A stretch of DNA of 54,512 nucleotides, taken from the NCBI RefSeq assembly GCF_943193195.1, contig NZ_CALPDG010000024.1, forward strand, positions 1 through 54,512, in the 5' to 3' direction. Origin of the DNA: Mediterraneibacter agrestimuris. Its GTDB lineage: Bacteria; Bacillota; Clostridia; Lachnospirales; Lachnospiraceae. The position numbers were made by a program, and so were the translations under genes. Shown in pieces: positions 30,782-37,897 of the stretch. A model generated the notes under the pieces. It worked only from the letters and a program-made list of their open reading frames with translations. It was not told the DNA's origin and ran no database searches. Every line of letters starts with the position of its first letter. Position 1 is the first letter of the stretch.

Positions 30782-31309
30782 TTAAGTTTTAAAATATAAA
30801 TCACATTTTTCCTGAATACGGAACGAATGAAAATAGGTGTTCTCCATCGGAATCCATCTCTCTTGAAACATTAGAACGCCGTCCTCACCGTTTCGCAGGC
30901 GAATACGTTGTATTTGTTTTTTTGCTTCTGCATCCAGAAAAACCGATAAATCGTAATAATTTTTTAAAACCGGGTGACAGGAATAAGAACCTTCCACGAT
31001 TGTAACATTTTTTGGAAATACTAAAATAGGTTTTCCCATTTCCTGCTTATGGCAGTTGAAAGGCCGGTAAGAAAAACGAAATCGCACATAATCCATATTT
31101 TCTCCTGCCTGTTGTGAACGTTCCATTGTATTCTGTTTCCAGGGCAGGAAAAAATGATCCATATGAATGACGTTGCAATCACACAGTTCGGCAAGGTGTG
31201 CTGCAAGGGTGGTTTTACCCGCAGCACATCTGCCGTCAATGGCGAGCACCAACGTGCTTCGCTGTTTTATTTCGGTTAGAAGTAATTCTGCAATATCTTT
31301 TATCAGCAT
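30782..31309 (-). CDS. P-loop kinase of the uridine-kinase-like group
   Basis: 175 residues. Walker A is 'AIDGRCAAGKTTLAAHLAEL' near residue 22. An Asp in 'VIHMDHFFLPW' follows, then 'SYRPFNCHKQEM' and 'VTIVEGSYSCHP'. This matches small uridine kinase/phosphoribulokinase-like P-loop proteins of Firmicutes. Compared with my memory of relatives, the segment between 'MDYVRF' and 'SYRPFNC' seems short by roughly 15 residues, a possible in-frame deletion. It starts 6 nt after an ECF S-component gene, so the pair may import and phosphorylate a vitamin or nucleoside; the substrate is unknown. Confidence 0.72.
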   Translation of the reverse strand: MLIKDIAELLLTEIKQRSTLVLAIDGRCAAGKTTLAAHLAELCDCNVIHMDHFFLPWKQNTMERSQQAGENMDYVRFRFSYRPFNCHKQEMGKPILVFPKNVTIVEGSYSCHPVLKNYYDLSVFLDAEAKKQIQRIRLRNGEDGVLMFQERWIPMENTYFHSFRIQEKCDLYFKT

Positions 31310-31315
31310 TTTTAT

Positions 31316-31882
31316 TTACCGAACAGCCAAATTTTCTAACGGCTGCTTTCTCCGAAAAATTACCAAACCCGTACGATTTAATGCGACCATAATAGTAGGA
31401 ATTAATGTCAACTGCACAAGAATTCCAGGAACGGCGTTTAACAAGGCCCCTGCTATAAACATCTGCCATGTAAAAGATTTTCCAATAAGTCCAAGCAATA
31501 CAATCTGGACGATGCCCCAAACAATTCGCCCTGCGATCATAGCTGCAATCAGCGATCTATATAGGGAAATCAAACATTGCCAGTGAGAACGTCCATAGAT
31601 AAATCCTATAACCAATCCGTAAGTAGCCAATTCAAATGCCATCGCAATGGCTGTAGGGAACAAAGGCGGCATCCCGAATGTAACCGAACGCAGAAACGGA
31701 AGAATAAAACCGCTCAATGCTCCGTACTGCCATCCGCATATCAATCCGCACAGAATAACTGGAAGATGCATCAGAAGCAACATATTTCCAATTTGCTGAA
31801 TTTGTCCTGTCAAAAAAGGCAGAACCATACCAACCGCTATAAACATGGCTGATAAAGTAAGTTTTTTTGTTGTTTTATGCAT
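31316..31882 (-). CDS. ECF transporter S component, substrate unknown
   Basis: 188 residues with about six hydrophobic helices ('LTLSAMFIAVGMVLPFLTG', 'LLLMHLPVILCGLICGWQYG', 'SGFILPFLRSVTFGMPP'). The pattern HLPVILCGLICGW-GALSGFI matches the ECF_trnsprt S-component family that binds vitamins in the membrane and works with a shared EcfA/EcfT module, not encoded here. The ATG at 31882 follows AAAGGAG; an earlier ATG lies upstream of that site. It overlaps no neighbour and precedes the kinase by 6 nt. A 14-bp palindrome lies 32 bp upstream. Confidence 0.82.
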   Translation of the reverse strand: MHKTTKKLTLSAMFIAVGMVLPFLTGQIQQIGNMLLLMHLPVILCGLICGWQYGALSGFILPFLRSVTFGMPPLFPTAIAMAFELATYGLVIGFIYGRSHWQCLISLYRSLIAAMIAGRIVWGIVQIVLLGLIGKSFTWQMFIAGALLNAVPGILVQLTLIPTIMVALNRTGLVIFRRKQPLENLAVR

Positions 31883-31913
31883 TTGGCTTTCTCCTTTCAT
31901 CTATCATTTTCCA

Positions 31914-31927
31914 ATACCATATGGTAT
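31914..31927. promoter_or_regulatory. Perfect 14-bp palindrome upstream of the ECF gene
   Basis: ATACCATATGGTAT is a perfect palindrome 32 bp before the ECF start. A second imperfect dyad, GTTTA-AC-TAAAC, lies at 31939-31950. It is a candidate operator for an unknown repressor. Confidence 0.45.
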
Positions 31928-31982
31928 CTTTTTAAATTGTTTAACTAAACTTACACAGGGATCTTGAATCAGAAATTATATA

Positions 31983-32693
31983 TTAAATTCCAAGAAACCC
32001 TCTTACAAATAATGCCGCACATACAGCACCTACAAAAGGCGCAATCCCCGGAACAAGTAATCCGTATCGCCAATCATTATCCGTCTTATTTTTAATTGGC
32101 AATAATGTATATGCCAGACGCGGACCTAAATCTCGGGCTGGATTCATGGCAAAGCCTGTAGGGCCTCCCAAGCCCATACCTACTGCCCATACCAAAATTC
32201 CCACTCCGATAGGAAGCATTTTTTCAGAATATTTTGCAATACCAAGAACTGATGACAAAAAGACAAAAGTATCAAATGCTTCCACAAAGAAATTTCTCGA
32301 AAGATTTCGGATATTGGGGTTCGTAGAAAATATATTTCGAATTGCCACCGAATCGACAACGTTTTCACTCGCTTTAAAATGATCTGCATACATTACATAA
32401 ACAATGCATGCTCCGCATAATCCTCCAAGAAATTCTGCCACACAATAAGGTATAAAACAGTTCCACGGAATCATGCCAAGAATTGCCTGTGCGAAAGCCA
32501 TTGCAGGATTGATGCAGACTCCTCCAAATACCATCAACACGATGGTAATCCCGAATCCCCATGTAGTAATCGCAAATAAATGTCCGCTTCCTCTATATTT
32601 TGTTTTATTCAATACTTCGTCACAATGAACTCCAACACCAAAAACAATCATCAGGGCAGTTCCTAAGAACTCTGACATTATATTATGTATCAT
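31983..32693 (-). CDS. MIP-family channel (aquaglyceroporin / lactic-acid channel, LarD-like)
   Basis: 236 residues with six membrane segments and both pore half-helices: 'CINPAMAFAQAIL' and 'FAMNPARDLGPRLAYTL'. The Asp of NPARD is typical of glycerol-type channels. In Lactobacillus the lar operon carries such a channel (LarD/GlpF1) that passes lactic acid. Here it lies 29 nt downstream of a larA homolog, supporting that role by context. AAAGGA lies 10 nt before the ATG at 32693; an internal Met (residue 6) is possible. Confidence 0.88.
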   Translation of the reverse strand: MIHNIMSEFLGTALMIVFGVGVHCDEVLNKTKYRGSGHLFAITTWGFGITIVLMVFGGVCINPAMAFAQAILGMIPWNCFIPYCVAEFLGGLCGACIVYVMYADHFKASENVVDSVAIRNIFSTNPNIRNLSRNFFVEAFDTFVFLSSVLGIAKYSEKMLPIGVGILVWAVGMGLGGPTGFAMNPARDLGPRLAYTLLPIKNKTDNDWRYGLLVPGIAPFVGAVCAALFVRGFLGI

Positions 32694-32722
32694 CTCTTAA
32701 ATATCCTTTCATGTATTTTCTC

Positions 32723-34003
32723 TTATTGTTCTTCTACTACAACACCCAACCCGTCTGGAATGACAGCGACCTTTGCATCCTTTCCCTTAAAAGCAAATGC
32801 TTTTTTCAAAGCTTCATCCACTGTTGATGCCAGTTCCATATGCAACCCCAAAACAAGCTTAGGATCTACAAGATCAGAAACAAGAATCACTTTATGATGC
32901 ACCAAAATTCTGGCAAGAATCTGGCTGGTCCACTGTTCCGGAGCTGTCTCTAGTCTTGGTGTATGAATTGCTTTTTCCAGAAATTCGCCCAGTTCTTTTA
33001 CATTTGCAATATTATCATAGAAATCCTGTCCTCCATGACCGTCACGGCAGCCCGCAACCATGATGATTACACCGTTTTCCGGAAGCGTTGCTTCTGCAGC
33101 AGTCATTCCCTTAACGGCTTGATAAATATTCTGATCCAAAGGATATCCGCCATTTGTGGAAATTGCAATGTCACAGTCTACTCTCTTAACGCATGCCAGA
33201 GAACGCACAAAATCGCAACCTTTCTCATGCGCTTTCTCCATATCTCCTGCAAAAGAACCGATGATCTTATGTTCCCCGTTTAAAACTACGTTAACGATAA
33301 AGGCAAGTCCAGCTTTGCGTGCTGCATAAACCATATCCTCATGAACCAGGTTAAACTTTAGATTTCCTGTACGTGAGTTCTTATCATTGATGAACTCTCC
33401 GCTGTGATTCGCCATAATTGTTTTATAAGAAGCAATTCCTGGAAGAACAGACTTTCTACCGCCAGAAAATCCTGCAAAAAAATGTGCTTCAATAAATCCT
33501 TCAGCAATAAGAAGGTCAGCATCTGCCGCAATCTTATTGATAATGCATGCACCTCCACTTGGCAAAGTTCCGATTTTTTTCATGGAGTTGTCATCTTTCG
33601 CAATATGCATGACAATTTCTTCATTTTCAACGATTTCTTTTCCGTATTTATCAATTAGCTCTTCTTTGGTACTTGGACGGTGAAATCCTGTGGCAACAAG
33701 AATTCTGATTCTTGCATCTGGTGACACACTCCTAATTCTGCGAAGAAGAATCGGCATAATAATTTTTGATGGAACAGGACGAGTATGATCAGAGCTGATA
33801 ATTACAATGTCCTTCTTACCTTTTGCGAGTTTCTCTAATGTCTGTGAACCAATGACATGATTCAAAGATTCCTCCACAATCTCTTTTTCGCTTTTGTCAC
33901 AAACATAATCACTTTGTCTGCCTACAAGTACTCCAGCTAAATTTTCATCTTCCAGACTTATTTGCATGATTCTTTTGTCATAAGGTACTTCCATTTTAAA
34001 CAT
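32723..34003 (-). CDS. larA: LarA-type nickel-pincer lactate racemase
   Basis: 426 residues, DUF2088/LarA family. 'IVIISSDHTRPVPSKIIMP', 'ILVATGFHRPSTKEE', and 'FIEAHFFAGFSGGRKSVLPG' match LarA, including the Lys that would carry the pincer cofactor and the nearby His residues. LarA interconverts L- and D-lactate; paralogs act on other 2-hydroxyacids, so the substrate is inferred from the channel and Crp-type neighbours. The cofactor genes larB, larC and larE are not in the window. The start follows AAAGGAG. Divergent from the Crp/Fnr gene, with a shared regulatory region. Confidence 0.88.
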   Translation of the reverse strand: MFKMEVPYDKRIMQISLEDENLAGVLVGRQSDYVCDKSEKEIVEESLNHVIGSQTLEKLAKGKKDIVIISSDHTRPVPSKIIMPILLRRIRSVSPDARIRILVATGFHRPSTKEELIDKYGKEIVENEEIVMHIAKDDNSMKKIGTLPSGGACIINKIAADADLLIAEGFIEAHFFAGFSGGRKSVLPGIASYKTIMANHSGEFINDKNSRTGNLKFNLVHEDMVYAARKAGLAFIVNVVLNGEHKIIGSFAGDMEKAHEKGCDFVRSLACVKRVDCDIAISTNGGYPLDQNIYQAVKGMTAAEATLPENGVIIMVAGCRDGHGGQDFYDNIANVKELGEFLEKAIHTPRLETAPEQWTSQILARILVHHKVILVSDLVDPKLVLGLHMELASTVDEALKKAFAFKGKDAKVAVIPDGLGVVVEEQ

Positions 34004-34029
34004 AATTTATAACTCCTTTCATTTTTGAC

Positions 34030-34057
34030 AGAGTATGCCCTATTTCAATGCATGCAA
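34030..34057 (-). promoter_or_regulatory. Candidate larA promoter
   Basis: TTGCAT (34052-34057), 16-nt spacer, TACTCT (34030-34035); a weak promoter that would need activation. Its predicted start (about 34023) is roughly 60 bp from the centre of the Crp-type operator, the spacing used by Crp-family activators. Confidence 0.5.
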
Positions 34058-34074
34058 AAACCACATTTGATAGT

Positions 34075-34094
34075 AACATTTGTTAACATTTGTT
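34075..34094. promoter_or_regulatory. Crp/Fnr-type operator between larA and its regulator
   Basis: AACATTTGTT is present twice in direct succession. Each copy sits in a dyad (TAACA-TT-TGTTA), and the junction forms TGTTAACA. It overlaps the -35 box of the regulator and lies upstream of larA. In L. plantarum, LarR binds a palindromic box between larR and larA, so the arrangement fits. Confidence 0.65.
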
Positions 34095-34121
34095 GACGTT
34101 TTTTGCACTTTGATTTATAAA
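34093..34121 (+). promoter_or_regulatory. Promoter of the Crp/Fnr regulator gene
   Basis: TTGACG (34093-34098), 17-nt spacer, TATAAA (34116-34121). The operator overlaps its upstream edge, suggesting autoregulation. Confidence 0.75.
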
Positions 34122-34156
34122 TATAAACAGAGGAGCTAAAAACAAGGAGGTTATTG

Positions 34157-34813
34157 ATGAATAACAGCTATCTTTTATCCTTTTTAAGTCAAAGAAATAT
34201 TCCCACCATTACCCGTAAACGCCATGCCTATCTGACTTATTACGGGCTTGAGCAGCAGTACACCTATATTCTCAAGGAGGGCGTTGTTAAAACCAGTATT
34301 ATTTTCAAAGACGGGCGAGAATTTAACATTGCTTATCTGAAAGGACCTAATATTATTTCTCTTCTTAGAGATGAGGTCAGCATTTATACTTCAGCTCCAT
34401 TCAATGTTCGTGTCGAAACAGAAGAAGCTACATTTTATTTAATCCCCAGAGTTGAATTCTGGAATTATATAAATAACGATAGGCAACTCCAAGATTACGT
34501 TAAAGAATACTATCGCTTAAATCTGGCTGAAGCCATCCAACGACAACAACTGATGAGCATGAACGGAAGAACCGGTGCCGTCTGCGCATTCCTCTATACT
34601 TTAGTTCATCAATTTGGGAAAGAACATAGAAATGGTTGGCTTATAGATTTTCCTGTTACAAATGAAGATATTGCGGGTTTTTGTGGTATTTCCACCAGAA
34701 ACAGCGTTAACCGCATCCTACACCAGTTAAAAGAACAGGGGATAATTGATATTCAGAATCAGAAGATTCTTGTGATGGACATGGTATATATGCAGCAGTA
34801 TGTTCCGGAATAA
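34157..34813 (+). CDS. Crp/Fnr-family regulator, LarR-like
   Basis: 218 residues. An N-terminal cyclic-nucleotide-binding-like beta-roll (~20-115, 'QQYTYILKEGVVKTSIIF', 'YLKGPNIISLLRDEVS') is followed by a long helix. A C-terminal winged helix ('PVTNEDIAGFCGISTRNSVN', 'RILHQLKEQGIIDIQNQK') follows. No cysteine cluster for an FNR-type Fe-S centre is seen. The ATG follows AAGGAGG at 6 nt. It is divergent from larA over a short region holding a dyad operator, the same layout as larR-larA in lactobacilli. Effector, possibly L-lactate, is inferred. It ends at a strong terminator. Confidence 0.85.
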   Translation: MNNSYLLSFLSQRNIPTITRKRHAYLTYYGLEQQYTYILKEGVVKTSIIFKDGREFNIAYLKGPNIISLLRDEVSIYTSAPFNVRVETEEATFYLIPRVEFWNYINNDRQLQDYVKEYYRLNLAEAIQRQQLMSMNGRTGAVCAFLYTLVHQFGKEHRNGWLIDFPVTNEDIAGFCGISTRNSVNRILHQLKEQGIIDIQNQKILVMDMVYMQQYVPE

Positions 34814-34848
34814 ATCCAACTAAAAGACTCTGTCACTTCAACTCCCCT

Positions 34849-34876
34849 GCCCTATTGATGGGATAGGGGCTTTTTT
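34849..34876 (+). terminator. Terminator of the Crp/Fnr gene
   Basis: GCCCTAT pairs with ATAGGGGC (one bulge) over a 7-nt loop, followed by TTTTTT, 36 nt after the stop. The next ~165 nt, up to the microprotein promoter, are AT-rich and show no convincing gene. Confidence 0.85.
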
Positions 34877-35042
34877 ATACGTTTTTGTGGTATAACATAA
34901 TCTTATGAATGTCTTAAATATTTTTTCTAAAAATCCATTTGATGATTTTTTCTAACACGTTTAAATAATTTGGCTAATATATAATATGTATTTTTATATA
35001 TACGCAAAGAATGCGCAACTTTTGTCCACTTTTTTATCTGTT

Positions 35043-35071
35043 TTGGCAAGTAATTTATATCTTAATACGAT
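35043..35071 (+). promoter_or_regulatory. Candidate promoter of the microprotein pair
   Basis: TTGGCA (35043-35048), 17-nt spacer, TACGAT (35066-35071). The predicted start lies about 33 nt before the first ATG. Confidence 0.5.
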
Positions 35072-35110
35072 ATACTCGACTCAAGAAAACAAGAAAGGAG
35101 ATAACATCTT

Positions 35111-35194
35111 ATGAGAAACAAATTTCATGCATTTATTGATAAGCTTTTAAGTTTCTATACAGATTATTTTTTCCATGGAAGCTATCATTTTTAG
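35111..35194 (+). CDS. 27-residue microprotein, copy 1
   Basis: ATG 35111 lies 10 nt after AAAGGAG. The peptide starts MRNKFHAFIDKLLS and ends DYFFHGSYHF, followed by TAG. It is predicted to be an amphipathic, aromatic-rich helix with a basic N-terminus and a His-Phe C-terminal end; it has no Cys and no signal-peptidase site. I recognise no family. The length and amphipathic nature recall small membrane-active peptides, type I toxins or signalling peptides, but none is shown. The paralog 179 bp downstream conserves 17 of 27 residues, and most changes are conservative (R/K, D/E, L/I), which argues that the ORF is translated. Confidence 0.7.
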   Translation: MRNKFHAFIDKLLSFYTDYFFHGSYHF

Positions 35195-35198
35195 CTGT

Positions 35199-35237
35199 TT
35201 GCCCATCAAATTTTTAATTCCTTTTCTAAATGGGCAA
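35199..35237 (+). other. Hairpin after microprotein copy 1
   Basis: TTGCCCAT pairs with ATGGGCAA across a 23-nt loop. There is no U-run after it, so it is probably not an intrinsic terminator. It is repeated exactly after copy 2. Confidence 0.6.
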
Positions 35238-35289
35238 CCACAAATCACTGAAAGGCTAGCCTTGTAAACAAGAAAGGAGACAATATTTT

Positions 35290-35373
35290 ATGAAAAACAA
35301 ATTACATGCATTTATTGAAAACATTTTAAATTTCTACGCAGATTATTTCATCCGTGGTAACTATCATTTTTAA
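35290..35373 (+). CDS. 27-residue microprotein, copy 2
   Basis: ATG 35290 lies after AAGAAAGGAG. The peptide starts MKNKLHAFIENILN and ends DYFIRGNYHF, followed by TAA. It is the same length as copy 1, with a shared frame and a shared pattern x-N-K-x-H-A-F-I-x4-L-x-F-Y-x-D-Y-F-x2-G-x-Y-H-F. Ten substitutions separate the two, against one change in the 77 nt that follow, a pattern suggestive of diversification of the peptide or of constraint on the flanking RNA. Both copies appear to share one promoter. Function unknown. Confidence 0.7.
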   Translation: MKNKLHAFIENILNFYADYFIRGNYHF

Positions 35374-35377
35374 CTGT

Positions 35378-35416
35378 TTGCCCATCAAATTTTTAATTCC
35401 TTTTCTAAATGGGCAA
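35378..35416 (+). other. Hairpin after microprotein copy 2
   Basis: Same stem TTGCCCAT/ATGGGCAA and same loop as after copy 1. Conservation of the non-coding hairpin exceeds that of the ORF. Confidence 0.6.
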
Positions 35417-35516
35417 CCGCAAATCACTGAAAGGCTAGCCTTGTAAACAAAAAGGATTTTCCAGATTTCATTCGTTTATCATATACAATTCCGTATTCTC
35501 TTTTTTAAATCACCTA

Positions 35517-35545
35517 TTGACACCCATATAAATCAGTGCTAATAT
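35517..35545 (+). promoter_or_regulatory. Promoter of the trpB2 T-box transcript
   Basis: TTGACA (35517-35522), 17-nt spacer, TAATAT (35540-35545). Confidence 0.8.
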
Positions 35546-35551
35546 CATGTC

Positions 35552-35829
35552 AATTCAATATGATAAACCGTTGAAGCGGAGATAACGGCAATGATGCCTT
35601 TACAGAGAGCCTGTGTTGCTGAGAGTCAGGCGAGAAACAAGTTGTCAAATGGACCGCTGAGGGTGCAGTCAAAAGTGTACATTTATTTACACCCAGTATT
35701 CTGCAACGTGTGGGCATACGTCAGTTGCCGGGGATATGTTGGTATCCTGCTAAGCGCATAGGAGCAATCCTATGAATCAAGGTGGCACCGCGGATAGTGT
35801 CGTACTCTATATATTTGTACGTGATTCGT
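35552..35829 (+). promoter_or_regulatory. T-box leader, Trp-specific, of trpB2
   Basis: Conserved elements appear in order: an AGAGA-like and GCTGAGAG segment, specifier region AAATGGACC with TGG at 35650-35652, and the T-box AGGTGGCACCGCG at 35780-35792. TCAAGG (35777-35782) can pair with CCTTGA (35830-35835) to form the antiterminator, competing with the following terminator. Uncharged tRNA-Trp would turn on trpB2. Confidence 0.93.
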
Positions 35830-35867
35830 CCTTGACAGATAGTTGTATTCTGTCAGGGGCGTTTTTT
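35830..35867 (+). terminator. T-box terminator
   Basis: CCTTGACAGA pairs with TCTGTCAGGG over a 9-nt loop, followed by GGCGTTTTTT. Its 5' arm is shared with the antiterminator. Confidence 0.92.
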
Positions 35868-35935
35868 ATTTTCAAAGTCCCTGGCTCAGAATAAAAACCA
35901 AGGGAGTTTTCCTATATTACGAGGAGGCGAATATC

Positions 35936-35980
35936 ATGTTATTAACCAAACGATGGCGTCGAATGGTGGCGCCGAAGTAA
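35936..35980 (+). CDS. 14-residue Trp-containing mini-ORF between T-box and trpB2
   Basis: ATG 35936 lies 7-8 nt after GAGGAGG and encodes MLLTKRWRRMVAPK, ending TAA, 55 nt before trpB2. The single Trp codon, flanked by three Arg, makes it a possible leader peptide adding translational control behind the T-box, or simply a small cationic peptide. The ribosome binding site is the strongest in this leader. A GGCGCC-type dyad lies within the ORF. Confidence 0.5.
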   Translation: MLLTKRWRRMVAPK

Positions 35981-36035
35981 CAGTGCGAATCAAAGACACA
36001 TAAACAACATTTATTTTTATCTGGAGGTAATGACT

Positions 36036-37409
36036 ATGAAAAACGAGAATATCCCATACAAAATCTATCTGAATGAATCCGAGATGCCAAAGGCATGGTA
36101 TAATCTGCGTGCCGATATGAAACAGAAACCGGCACCACTATTAAATCCCGGCACCCACCAGCCGATGAAAGCAGAAGAACTGGCAGGTGTATTCTGCGAG
36201 GAACTGATTGCACAGGAACTGGACAATGATACTGCTTACTTTGAAATTCCGGAAGAAATCCGAGCGTTTTATAAAATGTATCGTCCATCTCCTCTTGTAC
36301 GTGCTTACTGCCTGGAAGAAAAGCTGGGAACCCCTGCAAAAATCTATTACAAATTTGAAGGAAACAACACCAGTGGCAGCCACAAACTGAACTCAGCCAT
36401 TGCACAGGCCTATTACGCTAAAAAGCAGGGACTTAAAGGCGTGACCACAGAAACCGGAGCCGGTCAATGGGGTACTGCCCTTTCCATGGCTTGTTCCTAC
36501 TTTGACCTTGACTGTAAAGTATATATGGTAAAATGCTCTTATGAGCAAAAACCTTTCCGACGTGAAGTCATGCGCACATACGGTGCATCGGTAACACCAT
36601 CTCCTTCCATGGAAACAGAAGTTGGAAGAAAGATTCTTGCAGAGCATCCGGGAACTACCGGAAGCCTCGGCTGTGCAATCTCCGAAGCTGTGGAAAAAGC
36701 TGTAACAAGCGATGGCTACCGCTATGTGTTGGGCAGCGTTCTCAACCAGGTGCTTCTTCATCAATCTGTGATTGGTTTGGAAACCAAAACTGCACTCGAT
36801 AAATTCAATATTAAGCCGGATATCATCATTGGATGTGCCGGTGGGGGATCTAACCTGGGTGGTCTTATTGCACCATTTATGGGAGAAAAACTCCGTGGAG
36901 AAGCAGACTACCGTATCATAGCCGTTGAACCGGCATCCTGCCCTAGCTTTACCAGAGGTGTATATGCCTACGACTTTTGCGACACGGGAATGGTATGCCC
37001 GCTTGCAAAGATGTATACTCTTGGCAGTGACTTTATCCCTTCTGCCAACCATGCAGGCGGTCTTCGCTACCATGGCATGAGTTCTACTCTGTCGGAGCTT
37101 TACCATCAGGGACTTATGGAAGCAACCAGCGTAAAACAGACCGATGTCTTTGAAGCAGCCGAATACTTTGCGCGAGTAGAAGGAATCCTGCCTGCGCCGG
37201 AAAGTTCCCATGCAATCCGTGTTGCCATTGATGAAGCACTGAAATGCAAAGAAACCGGTGAAGAAAAAACGATTGTATTTGGACTTACAGGCACTGGATA
37301 TTTTGATATGGTTGCATATGAAAAATTCCACGACGGTGATATGGACGATTACATCCCAACTGATGAAGAACTGGAAATTTATCGTAGTAAACTTCCTATA
37401 ATAGAATAA
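36036..37409 (+). CDS. trpB2: Tryptophan synthase beta chain, TrpB2 type
   Basis: About 457 residues, longer than TrpB1 (about 400), as is usual for the TrpB2 subgroup. PLP-dependent; condenses indole with serine to tryptophan. The PLP lysine is in 'GNNTSGSHKLNSAIAQ', the phosphate loop is 'IGCAGGGSNLGG', and 'ETGAGQWGTALSMACSYF' is conserved. Start chosen at 36036 (8 nt from GGAGG); an ATG six bases earlier is too close. It stands alone, without trpA or other trp genes, so it may salvage indole, for example from other gut bacteria (inference). It ends at a bidirectional hairpin terminator. Confidence 0.93.
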   Translation: MKNENIPYKIYLNESEMPKAWYNLRADMKQKPAPLLNPGTHQPMKAEELAGVFCEELIAQELDNDTAYFEIPEEIRAFYKMYRPSPLVRAYCLEEKLGTPAKIYYKFEGNNTSGSHKLNSAIAQAYYAKKQGLKGVTTETGAGQWGTALSMACSYFDLDCKVYMVKCSYEQKPFRREVMRTYGASVTPSPSMETEVGRKILAEHPGTTGSLGCAISEAVEKAVTSDGYRYVLGSVLNQVLLHQSVIGLETKTALDKFNIKPDIIIGCAGGGSNLGGLIAPFMGEKLRGEADYRIIAVEPASCPSFTRGVYAYDFCDTGMVCPLAKMYTLGSDFIPSANHAGGLRYHGMSSTLSELYHQGLMEATSVKQTDVFEAAEYFARVEGILPAPESSHAIRVAIDEALKCKETGEEKTIVFGLTGTGYFDMVAYEKFHDGDMDDYIPTDEELEIYRSKLPIIE

Positions 37410-37436
37410 TTATTTTCGCTTCGTTCCTTAAACCAC

Positions 37437-37470
37437 CAAAAGCAGAACCCTTGATATGGTTCTGCTTTTG
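37437..37470. terminator. Bidirectional terminator between trpB2 and DUF2000
   Basis: CAAAAGCAGAACC pairs perfectly with GGTTCTGCTTTTG (13 bp) over an 8-nt loop, with T-rich ends on both strands. It serves the two convergent transcripts. Confidence 0.85.
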
Positions 37471-37474
37471 CGTG

Positions 37475-37897
37475 TCATCGTAGAAGCGGCATACTGCCCG
37501 TGAGTTTATTCACTTTCTTCTTTGCTCCGCAGATTGCAAGACCGAAGTATTGCAATCTGCTTTCAGGTACATGACCCATCTTTTCAATAAATTCATCGTA
37601 TGTTTTACATCCTTGAGCTAAATCAGAAAAGTCCACGACAGTTAAATCCTGAAAATCCTGCTGATATAGCTTTTCTCTGATTTCTTTGATTGTCTCCGTG
37701 GAACCCTTTAGGATGGGAACGGGGAACTCAATAATTCCAAGATGTTCGTTCCCGCTCTGATCCATCACATCAGCCCCGACTACCTGCGGCATTTTCTTAC
37801 CAAGTGTTATCCCCATAATTGCCGCCGTATTTGCAATAATACCAAGGGGCAAGTTTTCGTCAATTACCATAACACATTTTTCATTTTGTAAGTCCAT
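37475..37897 (-). CDS. DUF2000-family protein
   Basis: 140 residues. 'KCVMVIDENLPLGIIANTAA' and 'GITLGKKMPQVVGADVMDQS' match the DUF2000 family, a small PTH2-like alpha/beta fold of unknown function. The start overlaps the EamA gene by 17 nt, so it is co-translated with it. It is often found beside transporters and AraC regulators; no function can be assigned. Confidence 0.78.
   Translation of the reverse strand: MDLQNEKCVMVIDENLPLGIIANTAAIMGITLGKKMPQVVGADVMDQSGNEHLGIIEFPVPILKGSTETIKEIREKLYQQDFQDLTVVDFSDLAQGCKTYDEFIEKMGHVPESRLQYFGLAICGAKKKVNKLTGSMPLLR

Larger units (their letters stand above)
35086..35443 (+). repeat. Tandem duplication, 179-bp unit, two copies
   Basis: Copies cover about 35086-35264 and 35265-35443. 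Each has a ribosome binding site (AAGAAAGGAG), a 27-codon ORF, a hairpin with 8-bp stem, and the palindrome AAGGCTAGCCTT (35252-35263 and 35431-35442). The 77 nt after the stop codon differ at one position only, while the ORFs differ at 14 of 84, mostly changing amino acids. Confidence 0.9.

Noticed and set aside
34905-34955. 16-codon ORF (MNVLNIFSKNPFDDFF) upstream of the microproteins
   Set aside because: No ribosome binding site, no repeat partner, in AT-rich intergenic DNA.
36393-37331. 312-codon open frame antisense to trpB2
   Set aside because: Cys/His-rich low-complexity translation without family signals; a shadow of the trpB2 coding sequence.
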